From Polytrichum commune (Eukaryota; Streptophyta; Polytrichopsida; Polytrichales; Polytrichaceae): a DNA stretch of 64,000 nt. Location: the NCBI GenBank assembly GCA_950295325.1, contig OX485803.1, positions 6,512,001 through 6,576,000 on the forward strand, in the 5' to 3' direction. Positions 1-12,400 of this stretch are shown piece by piece. How positions within the stretch are numbered: position 1 is the stretch's first letter; every line of letters begins with the position of its first letter. The position numbers and the translations under genes are program-made. Under the pieces are notes generated by a model. It was not told the DNA's origin and made no database searches. It worked only from the letters and a program-made list of their open reading frames with translations.

Positions 1-429
1 TCATCATCATTTTCATATGGACTTTGAAATGCTCAAACACCAACTACTTTCTCTTATTACAAAAATTTTTGTTTTAGAAAAGCAACAAGAACTTTGACTT
101 TGTTTTTTTACCCGCAATCTCCACCATATGATATGAATAACACTTTTAACAATTGAAGAGCAAGATTGCAATAGCTAGGATATGGCCACACTAAACATCC
201 AATTTAGTGTGGCATTAAAATGTGATTTCTTTCCAAGTTCTTTGTAGCGGTGTAGGTGATTTAAAGCACGTTGTGAACAAATCAAGGAGCCACGTGTCAC
301 TTGTCTATTGATCGAACCCTTTTTCAAAAAATCCATGGTTCAAGTGGCTTATTAACGTTGTGGCTGAGCTTTATAAGATGATACTCGTTGTTCAATTCTT
401 CACTATTTGATTAGAAGTGTGGCTTATAG
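1..429 (+). other. intron sequence upstream of the first visible PKG exon
   Basis: AT-rich sequence ending in an acceptor (TTATAG) directly before the CNB1 coding frame. No coding segment that continues the CNB1 frame upstream was seen, so the preceding PKG exon is probably outside the window. Confidence 0.6.
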
Positions 430-3400
430 GTGCTACGGGAGACCCCGGCTTTTAAAAAGTTACATACTCGAGAGATTATCCAATTGGCAAATAACTGCAC
501 CATCACCAAGTTCAAAAGAGGGCAAAACATTTTGAAAGCAGGCTCTACCATGGACAAGGTCAATCAAAATTCCTACATACACCAACTTGAATATATTATA
601 ACTGTATTGTAGGACACTATCGTGCCCACCCCGAGAGGGGTTAGTAATCCTGCACCACTGGTATTATGCCCTGAGGGTTTAATGCCAAGGGTGGGTTGAA
701 CGGGCATTCCAATCACGCTGATCACATGGTCAGCGTTTCTTCTTCTTCTATTGTAGGACACACTCCGTGACCCTTCCACTAACTACTAGTCTTTTGAAAT
801 AGAGTATCAAATGTATATAATCGATGAGCACTACCAATATATGAGTCCTAGGCAATCATCATCGTGTGTCACTGAAAGAAAAAACAAAAAAAAAACAATG
901 CAAATTTATCGTTGTGGTAGATTCATAGATTTTCCAGTGACAGATTATAATTTTTTCAGTGACACAAGACAGTCGCCCATGACTCATATGTTTGTAGGGA
1001 AGGGGCTTCATGAAAGATCTCAAATGACGTTAAGGAGTAGGCATTCATGAAGGGGTCACATACACACAGTTTACACTAGAGCTCGAGGGCCAAATGACCA
1101 CTAAAATCCAAAATCTCTCATTGCTGGAACAAGCTAAGACTATCTCACTTCAATTTTCATGAGAGCTTGAGGACCTAAGGCACCAAGGAGGTTTGAATGG
1201 TAGAACCTACATTCCACAAAATGGATAATGTTTCAAGGCCTACGGATTGGAACTTGGGTCAAGTCCACCTCAAAGAGGTGGCTCTAAGACAAAACCGGGA
1301 GATTGAAAATCTTCAAAGCTTCATCAATGCACAACCCTTGATTTATTGTAATTTAATGTACGGGATGATCCACATGAAAAGGATGGTAAGGGAATAGCAT
1401 TTGGTTGAGAGCCTTGTTTGTGTTATGTCTTTACATTTCACTTGTTACCATCATGCTCATGTGAGTCAATCCAAACAATAAAATTACAATAAATCAAGGG
1501 TTGTGAATTTTTGAAGTGTCATAGTGTCATGGTTTTAAGTTAAACCCACCTCCTTGAGTAGGAAGTTCCGGTAGACCATGAAACATTCTCCATTTTGTGC
1601 CATGTAGAAATCCATTTGGGTATTCATCCATTGGAACTTCCTTGGTCCATTACTAGGCCCTCGTGTTTTAGTATAAATTGAAGTGGGAGGATCTCAATCT
1701 CTTCTACCACCAGGGGATTCTAGATTTTCAATGATCACCGTCACTCACAACGCTACTGTAAAAAATCCCGTTTCACAACACTTACCATCACGGGTGTAGT
1801 AAAAATCTGCCCCTACATACTTATTTTTTATTCATGCAAAAGTGAAGTGCAGTAGACTAATTTGAGATCTTTGATCCCGTTTTAGATATCAATTTGTCCT
1901 AAACTATAAACCCTGGGACTCTCCATAGGGATGAACGTTTTCACCCTCCCCAATGGTAATAGATGTTTTGAACATGATAACCCTAGTTTTGAAGCGACCT
2001 TCTAAGTATATGGACAAAATGTTTGATCATCTTGTCAATGTGGGACATGTATGTTTATTTATTTATTTATATTCTCTTTTAATTTGGCCAGGTGTGGGAT
2101 GTTAGGTTTGCATAGTGCAAGATGGCCAAGTTCGAATGACTTGGGGGGCCACCGTTGGCAATGCCATGCCCGGGCGAGGGGCCATCGGTGGAGAGACTTT
2201 GGCTCTCCTCGACCGCTTAGAAGTTCTCGGTGAAGCCATGCTCTTGAATGACGATGCCACCAACTCATGGAACTTCACCGCGGCCGCGGAACAAGTAGGT
2301 TATAACATTGAATAAAATTTTCAAATACTCGATTTCTATCCTTCAATTCAACCCCAACTACCATAACATTATTAAGCAATTTGTGATCTAGGGTGGAAAA
2401 ACTCCAAATGTTATTGGCCGATGCATTGGGTTTTTGGTTTTAATGCAAAAAATCTAATTTCTTCGAATAAAAACATAGTTTTATTCCAGCTGTCGCCATG
2501 TGTATTCCAGCAGACAATTATCATCAAGGATGGTAATTGTCTACAAAACCCCAACTTTTCTCGGTTGATGCATTGGAATTTTTTAATGCAAAAACTCCGA
2601 ATAAAACCGGATTTTGATGGACCTCAAATGATTGGGTTTTATAAAAAAACCCTAAGAAACCCAATTGTAAGAAATCGCGTGGTGCCAATCTTGGTGTGTT
2701 CGTTCATGTGGGCCCTTATAACATAACCATGAGATGCCCCAACCTAGTGTAGATTAAGACTTAATATGAGTCTCCTTGCACTACGTTGGGACATCTCATG
2801 GTTATATTCTCAAAGCCCACATGAATGAATGGACACTGGTTAATAATGTTATGGTGTCTAGCATAACAATTGTATTAACTTCTAGCGATTGAGAATAATT
2901 TAAAGAACGTCCGGGTAGTCATTTATGCTCGTCCACACCACATGTCCGGTTGGATTTTATTTTTTTAGCAATCCTAGTAACTCTATAGTAATGTCATCTG
3001 TGCAGTCGGATCCATTCTAAGAAGCTACTTTTAAAACAAATGTTGAATTTAGGTGATGTCTTTTAAGTGATTTGAGGGAGATTTGCTCATTATTCATTCC
3101 TAGAACTGACAACCTTATATTCTTGGAGGGTTGATCTTGTGAAGTCCTACTAAAAGGGAGAACAAGATCAAAAGGCTTTACAATGTTAGGAAGAGGCTAT
3201 AAAGTGGTTGCAATTCATTTTTCTCAAAGACACTTCTTTCTTCTTCTCAACTCTTGTGCACGAAGAGGCTCTTTGTTCATGCTTGCTCCTTACTAAGGGC
3301 CGGTTTACACTACGGTGGAGAAGCCCATCGGTCATGAAAAAAAGGGCGTTTCTCAATTATGATTGGTCGAAAATGCAACTCTTGACCGGTGGGTGTTTAC

Positions 3401-6400
3401 ACTAGGTGAAGAAAACAATGGTGGTGAACTTTCTCATGGATGATAAAATGACATGGCCGCCTACATGGCGCCACTTTTTGGAGTTGGGCTTCTCCGGCCT
3501 CAAGAGGCCGGACAAGAAACTCCTCCTCCGGAGAAGCCCAACTCAATAAAAATATTTTATTGCCTTTAATTCTTCTCCGGCACATCCACCATTTGCCTCA
3601 TATAACCATGTCTTGGCCAAGCATTCTTGACCGACCGGAGGCCTTCTCCACCGTAGTGTAAACCGGCCCTAAGCATGTCGCTATATTTATCAATCTTCTT
3701 AGTTTTGATCACGTTTCCATTTCTTGCACTTGATACTAGTAAAGTTCTACACCACCTTGAGCACACCCATAGTAACATTCATTAACAACTTCTTTTTGTT
3801 GAATTTGGACTTTTGAAATGGTTGGAAACCTTCATCATTTTCTTTGTTACAAAATTTATAATTTTGAGAAAAGGAAATAGGTTAGTATCATGGACATCAT
3901 ATATTTTTTTTCTTTCCACCAAGTTATGAAATTTACATTTTTCTAGCTAATCAAATCAACAAATAAGCGATTTTGATTTATCTTGATATTTTTTAACTGA
4001 TTTTGAAGGAAAAATTGCTTTCAAAGTGATTGATGCAGATCAATGACAATAATCCTTATGCCAAATATATAGATATAGTTTAAAATTCACCTTTTACAAC
4101 TTTCTCATGTATGTCGACTCCAACTTCCAACTTGGTCTTCAATTGATATTTCATAATAAGTTTTTATTTTGAGTTGAGCCCCATAGGCATTTCGGGGTCA
4201 AGGACATATCTTGCGGCTTTGTTGAATGTTTTGCACAAAAAGTTTGTGTGTATTGACTTTAAAGTTCATGAAGGGCCTTTCGATGAAGAATGAGTATAGA
4301 TGCTTTATTGAATCTCCGATTTGGTGTCATGAAATAGGTGGAAATCATAACAATGAGCAGGAACCTTCTTACAAAAGACATGTTAAAAGCTATCAGAAAG
4401 AAACTACAAATCCAACTTGCAGCTATAGGTCTTCAACGCGTGCCTGCATTTTTGGATCTCAACAATGACCAAATACTTTGCGTTGCAGAAAAACTCACTG
4501 AATCAAGTCACACAAAAGGTTCCTAAACAATAAATAAATAACTAATATATTTATTTATCACCATCAACAAAATTATGAGTAAATTACACCTTGAAGGCCT
4601 TGGATCGAACATGTTTATACTAAAGAATTCAATTAAAATTCAATTGAATGGAGCAAATTCAAGCACTCAACACCTACTTGACACTATGATTTAGTTTGAG
4701 AAGGCCCCATAACACATTACATGAATGGGTCATCTATGCTGTGAACTTTGGGAATCCATTATCCTTTCACATCATGGAAGTTGAAAGCACTTTGATGGTG
4801 TTGTGTTAAGCAAATGGACCTTAATCACATTGAGAAATACAATTATTGAACCAAGGACATTGGAACTTCTGATGAGAACTATACTCAAGAAGAAACATGA
4901 TATGAGAAAAGAATTAATAGTTTTATCCACGCTTGATCATTTGTGAAACATTGCACCTTTTTTTGGGGAATTACAATTTTTTTGTAATAGGATTAAAACA
5001 CTTTAAGTGTACATATGTAAATCATGGTCACTGAAATTTGTCACATTCTTATACTTATAGGGTTTCTCATTAATGATTTGGTGGTTATGTGATTCCATAC
5101 CAGGGGAAGACATCACTAAATCTGGTGAGAGTTTGGGGCCAGAAGCTCGCATCTATGTCGTGCAATGGGGGGTTGTCAGCATGCACAAAAACTCTGTAGA
5201 TGATAGGTCCAAGGGGGACCCAAGGGGGTCTGATCCAAAAGCAAATCGGTCTGCATCGTTGAATAATACCAAACTTCCTTCCATGTCTACAACCAATAAT
5301 AATAGTAACAACAATATCAACAACAAAAATAGCAATAACAATAATATCAACAACAACAATAGCAATAACAACAGTAATAACAATAACAATAACAAGCCAC
5401 CCCCGCCGCCACCGGGTGCACCAAATTCGGGGGGGCCCTCTCCACCACCCCCTAATGGGAGCACTGCCGGGATGCCTTCTTCCTCGTCTCCACCACCAAA
5501 TTCTCCACCACCAACACACAACTTGGAGCGGCGGGCAACTACAGCCGTTCAACAGTAAGTCCACTCCTTTGTTTGTTTGATTTTTTCAAGGAGGATATGG
5601 ATTTATCTCTAAGTTCTTATGAGAGTTTCTCCTAGGTCATTAAGTAATCTTGGTGTTGAAGAGACAAATGACACCAACCTCTAGTGTCTGCATGAATGAG
5701 GGACGCTCACAACTGCGAGCTCATGCTTGAGCATGAAATGGGTTTATTGAGTATGGTTGTGAAACAAGGCTTGCCAGTGTTGGACTCTACCACTCGTATT
5801 GGTTATAGGTTATCAAAATGTTGTTATTTTTAAACGTTTGTTTGTGTGTACTAGTTGTTTGGGTTGGCATGGGTTCTTCTCCTTGCCCCTCTCTTAAGCC
5901 TGACTCGGGGTCACCAAGGTGTCTTGTGAGTGTATTTATTTTTAAAATCGCCATTTGATTTGAAAAAAAGAAGACGATATGTGAGTGGTGTGTGGTTTGG
6001 TGTAGCTCCAAGAATAGGTACTAGAAAGACATGATTCTGAAGAAGAAAAAAGGATTGAACCGCATAGTCAAAATATAATAACCCTTCAAAGCTCAATAAT
6101 CAACATAATTGAGGGGGGGGGGGGAATGGAGGGAGCTTTATGACCAGTTAATGAGCACGAGAATCTTCACATTAATAATGAATAAAATATTCATACGAGC
6201 TCCAACCATTATGAGGAAAGTGGCTACATCCTCGATTTGGATTTGCTAACCATCTCTCACTAATCGCATGTTTCTCTTTCTTATCCTAGGAGAAGTGGGC
6301 TAGTCGGGAAAAAGTAACCCTAAAATTAAATTGATCCATGTTAATGCAGAATCTCCTCATGGACGCTGCCCACATATGGCGTGTTTGGTGACGAGTGTTT

Positions 6401-9400
6401 GCAGAACTCCCTCACCACTAATAAGCACGAAGGCCACAAGCCGTCCTACTACACAACCTCGACCGCCGAGTCGAATGCGATCGTATTGTCCGTTTCTTTG
6501 GCCGATGTCACGTCCGTATTGGGGCCCATTCAAGACCTTCTCTCCCGAATCGCCAACTTGAAGACACTAAGGTTGCACCCAAATCATGATACCTTTCAAT
6601 GCTTCAATATGAATTTTTCGATGTTTGTGTATTAAGTGGAGGTCACCAAGATTCATGTAAAAAGAATTGCTTTTTATGAAAACTCTAGATTCGTCGTCAT
6701 TTATACCATGTGCATTCTTATTCTTTTGAGCATGAGATGAGTCTGAAAGCAAAACAACCATGTTTGTATAGGCACGTTTTTCTACAAGCTTAGTTGCCTT
6801 AATACTAGTTTCATTGATCGAATTTGTAACCATAAATATATATAATAACTTTTTATATCTAATCTTCAACTGATGATTACATGCAAAAAGGGGGGAACGC
6901 AAGATTGAAAACTTGTGTATTGTCATTTAGTCTAATTTTCCGCCCAAAGTCCAGGTTTAATTGAATCTCTATAACATAAGGGATGCAGATAGCTCTCAAA
7001 GTCGTCCTTAACTCAAGGTCGTGATGAATTACTGTCTAGTTTGTGAGTTCAAAATCAAGACACATACACAAGAAAATGGATTGAATGGTGATGTTCAGCC
7101 TATCAACACATATAATTGACATCATATCAAAAAAATATGACACAATTTTTTTAATATTATTTTGAAGTGGGGAAAGCATGTTCCATTTTCCTTGAAAATA
7201 ATCTTAGTTGGCTACACCACTTCAAGTCGAGGGCAAGATACAAAAATTGAAGGGTAGGATGCAAAATCTTGATTGAAATCAATTGAAATGATACAACTCA
7301 AGTGTAACCGAGTGGATGGAAGAACCAAGAGAATGAACAAGCTTGACTAGATAAAAAATACAACCATGAAACTACATATGATGCGTACTTGTTATGTAAG
7401 ACAAATGATGATAAAAATACAACACCCCACCCAAAACCAACACCTTAAAATCTTGCACAATGAATATATATCAAATCAATCTAGGAATGTCCACCACCTT
7501 AATATTAGGATCCCAAATTCGAGTCATCTACCAATAAAACTTTGAACACTTATAACTTTTCCATACGGAATTCAAATAGGGCGCATTTTAATGCGTTGGA
7601 ATCCCTTGTCAATCGCTACTATACAGAAAATGCAATCATAATGTAAAGAATATTATCTATGCTCAGCAATTGAAGCGACGGTTTTGGCACCATAAACTAC
7701 CTTAGTGTCCAAGTAGATCTGTGTTTACTGAAAATCTCACAAACACACACAACAGTCTCCGGGGGAGAATTTTGATAACATCGGTTGAGATCCTAGTGTT
7801 TCCGAGTCCAACCATTTACATGTTGACATCTTTTCGGTTTTTCTTTATGAAATTGGTAGATATTCCTATGAAATCTTCTTTAAAATGATCGGTAATTTTC
7901 CTGAAGTCTTGAACTTCAACCAACCATCTCTCAAACTAACCAATTCATCTGTAACTAGCAAGTCGCTTCTCTCCATTTATTGATACACAACTACAGTAAT
8001 CTCCCGCTTAAGTACGCACTTTGAACCGGAGCTGTTTGTGCACACTTAGTTAGTAGGTGCGAACTTGTTCATATCGTTTTCTAGACCCTCTGATTCGATG
8101 AATCGCAATGGGAAATGGATGAAACCTGAGGCAACCTGCTTGACCGAAGCCCAACGATGTGAAATTAGAAGAAACAAGCGGTTTTTAAAATACCGATGAT
8201 GCAAACAACAAAGAATATTGTGTTGTTATGCTGGAGGACGTTGATGAAGTTTTGGAAACAATGCAAATTGAAGAAGGACCATCCAGTGATGACGAAACCC
8301 AACTATCGAAACATTTGATGAATCTGAAAGTGCTACCGACTTCAAAGGCTTTCAAGCTCTATACAACACTGTCCTCGACACCGACGACCAATTGCTTTGC
8401 TCCGATGTTCAAACGGAAGCTGGATAGATGTATGATGAACTACGATGATCGTTTGAGACATTTCATCAAAACATTAGCATTAAATGTCAAGCGTAAAAAA
8501 TTCATGCATCTGCGGCAAATGACTTTGCATGACATGTTCAAACAATGAAGTATGAACCCTAAATTTTTGTCAAAAAAATTGCGCACTCAACCGGGATGCG
8601 TACTTAAGTGGGAGATTACTATACTTGGAATGAATTTGTTGTTGTTGCATTGTGGTTCAGAAAAGTGAAGCATTTGGAGTTTTTGACGAGCACCGAGCTT
8701 GATAAATTGTCGCATTCTTTGGGAGTTCGAACCCTCCGGCCGGGTGAGCCCGTGTACAAAGCCGGGGAAGCGGGAGACCGCCTTTACATTGTGAAACGGG
8801 GGACCGTGCAAGAGGTGCAAACCAACCCCAAAATGGAGCCGCTCGTGCTTGGCAAGGGCGCCATCTTCGGTGAAGACGCCCTTGTTAGTGGCGAGCCTCG
8901 AACAACGACCATGGTCTCCGGCCCCAACGAACCCCCTCTCACCTCAGGTGAATAACAAGAAAACGGTAGAACCATGAGGCTCTGTCTTTTCTTATGAAAG
9001 ATTATGATTGTAGTTATACACTTTGCTCATGCTAGTCCATGGCTATTTACTATACTTATAACCAACTATAATCAATTAGATTTTTTTCAATACATTTTAA
9101 GGAACAACTGTAATTAACTAAGCATATATTACTATAGTTAACTACATTTTTGGACCGGCCAAATCGCGAAAAACTATAGTTACAAAAGGAAATTGGTTAA
9201 CTAATAGTTGAATTAGTTGGTTAGTTGTCCAAGGTATGCAAGCTTTCACTATCCACGTTAAATCAACTGGACCAAAAATAGCCGGAACAAGTAACGTCCA
9301 AGTGTAAACGCAAAGTGGTTAGAAAATTTACTCTTGAAACATAGAAGTGGATGCATAGTCTCTGTCCTATAGACACAACCAATAAAAGGCTCAAGTGCCA

Positions 9401-12400
9401 ATGTGGCCAATGTTGGTTCAGTGTGGCTGAATGTTGTTCATTTTGTAAGCCATTACCAACATAAAAAGGTTTTTTTGGCTATGTTATTCCCTGCCCCATG
9501 TAGCAAGAACCTAGTGCTCAACAACGTTATGATATCGTCATTCTCAAAGCGTGCTTGCTAATCGGAATAAAGTATTGAATGATTTGTCCAGGCTAGGTAA
9601 GGAACCATAGTGCTCAAAGTGTCCGTGGTGTGCCCTTCCACCTTATCAACACTGCAAACTACTTGAGTGATGACACTTTCATAATATAATATTAATAATA
9701 TACAACGTTGGACAATCTGACATGAATTTGAGTCCGTCAGTCCTACCATGCTCAAGGATCCCCTAGGTGCAGGGTGGGATTTACTGCCTACCTTGCAGTG
9801 GGTGGGCTCTTGGTATTTCCGTCAAGTAGAGAGAAGATTGCACAGTCGGGAATCGAACCGCCAACCCCTCCATTCAGATTTGGGTACCTCTCCACTACTA
9901 TCATCCAGTAGTTTAGGACCACCTCGGACCTGACAACACTTTCATATGTGTTATTATATTAGACTCTCTTCTTCTTTTTTCTTCTTTTAAAAAAAAATAA
10001 ACACTCCCACTTGTGACCAAACTTTGCTTAATTTCTAATTTGTCACTTGTACAGGTGTGGAGTTGTATTATTTGGATCGGGCGGTTGTGGAAGCAAATTT
10101 GGGGTCACTAGTGGAGTTGAATGAGCTTAGGAGGCATGAAGCGGAGAAACGTGGTCTTGTGAAGAGCATCACATTTGGGGAGCTTCAAGAGATTGGCCTT
10201 CTTGGAACAGGTTGCCCCCTAACTAACTAAAGTATCCTTTGGCTCGTTTTACCGTACTCATTACCATAAGCGTCTTAGACACAATAATTCAAAATTTTTG
10301 AGGAAAGTGTCATGTGTCATGTTTAAGTTAGTCACAACTTCTACAAATCTTCTTATGTGTCACCTCAAAAAAGTAGCATTTCGGCATCAAATATTGAACT
10401 TGTTTGTCACCTATGGTTTTTGGGTCTAGAGTTGTACATGAGTTTAGTGTACACCTCTTTCCTTTTCCAGCAATGTAAGATGAGTACACGTAATGTGGAT
10501 AATAGAATTAACCTTTTATTCAACCAAAGTTTTTGGTCGGGAGTTGGTGTTTTGCATATTATATTGTCCATGTTCGGTAAGTTTTTGGTGCATGCTTGGA
10601 GTCAGTGTGGAGGTTTGAATGAAGAATTGAATTCTATATTGGTTCGTTGAGGGCCAAACTCATCATAACACCTCTTGGCATGCCAAAATGAGTTTGACTC
10701 TCAAAATAAACTAAGACATAATTTAGTTCTTTGTTCAAACCTCCACAATGACTCCAAGCATGCACCAAAAATTTACCAAATGTAAAAAGTATTGTATGCA
10801 AGACAACCAGCTCCCGATCAAAACTCCAATTGAGTTAATAGAAAACTCTAGTTGACCAAAGATAATGATCCCTAATTTCCACATAAACATCCAAGCCTCA
10901 AATTTACACATTTGAGAGAAGAAATAAAAATTAAATTATAGATCATCTATGAATTTCATGATTTAATTATTTTTCATACAATATCCACCGCATAGACTCC
11001 CAATATAGCAAGATCAACCTCATGTTCTCATGTCGGTTTGCTAATGTGCCCATATATATTTTGTTTTGTTATCATTCCTTTACATATTCATCTTGAAATG
11101 TTGAAAGTGTCCACAATAGGTTTGCTCACCTTACATGTAGTAAGTGGGGGCTTCAAAATCAAAACTCATTCTTCCACATTATGGAAGAGAAAATCTGAAG
11201 ATGTAATGTAGATTCAACTTGCAGGGTTATTTGGTAAAGTGAAGTTGGTATACAATCGGAAGACAAAAGAACACTATGCTCTTAAATGTGTCAGTAAAGC
11301 TAAGGTACTTCAATTATCCCTCATGGCTTTAAATAAGACACAAACACACAAATTGCCTCTTATACAAGTCAAGCTAACCAACTTCCATATTGTATCTACC
11401 AACTTACCTTCAAAAATTAGCATGTGATGTATGTCACCGTGCCGATATGGAGATCATAATGACCATCGCTCCAAATACTAGAAATCAAATCAAAACTTAA
11501 TAAAGTTGCAAAATTAGCCAAGTTCTTCTCAATGTCTTCCCAGAGAACCTATTGTTAGAGCACAATACAATAATTGCACTACCGACGTGTTGGTCTTGGG
11601 TATCCGTCTTGTGTTGGTGATAGAACAATGTAAATTTACCATTGTCATAGATGTAGAGTTTCAAAGGTGGAGAACAAGCCTGTAAGTGATGCATGACAAT
11701 TGATTCACATGATTACATGCTTGTGTTCATATCATATAATATGTGAAAGTTTAATTAGTGTGATTCTCTTTCACTCATAACAATCAACACAACCATAAAC
11801 ATATGTGTGACAATAATAATAATAATAATAATAAGTTCAAAATACAATGTTGATATCATAGAACATAAACCACTACCAAATGCTTATGGTTGTGTTGGAT
11901 CCATAGATCTCATATTTACCGTGCCTTGAATATGTATTCACTGCAAGAAATATAGTTGCAATTTTAGGGCATGCTCAACACTTTACATGTTGAATTGTAC
12001 TTTATTAAATTGGACTGTGTTGTAAAATCCTTTGCACCCATGCATACGAATCAATAACGCAGTTCGCCCTTGTGTCGTCTGCTCAATAAACCACTGTTAG
12101 TTGTCGATTGTTTTGGAACTTCGGAATGGTGCCTGCAATCAAAGCCCAATGTGACTTTGTTGGTTGTTCCAAAATTTTCAAAATGTGTAGTAGGTTTTTG
12201 TGCCACAAAAACAAGTGTGGACATGGGTTTCAACTAATGGTTTATGCAACATGTGACACTTTTGCTTTAGAAATGATGAACTCTTGCAGGTTATCCGTAT
12301 GAATGAGGAAGAGCATCTAAGGAATGAAAAGCTGCATATGGCAGAGCTCGATCACCCCTTTATCAACAAGCTGATCCGCACATTCAAAGACCAAAACTAC

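Noticed and set aside
5085-5564. Minus-strand open frames of 159 and 122 codons
   Set aside because: They are antisense images of the Asn/Pro triplet tract in the PKG exon.
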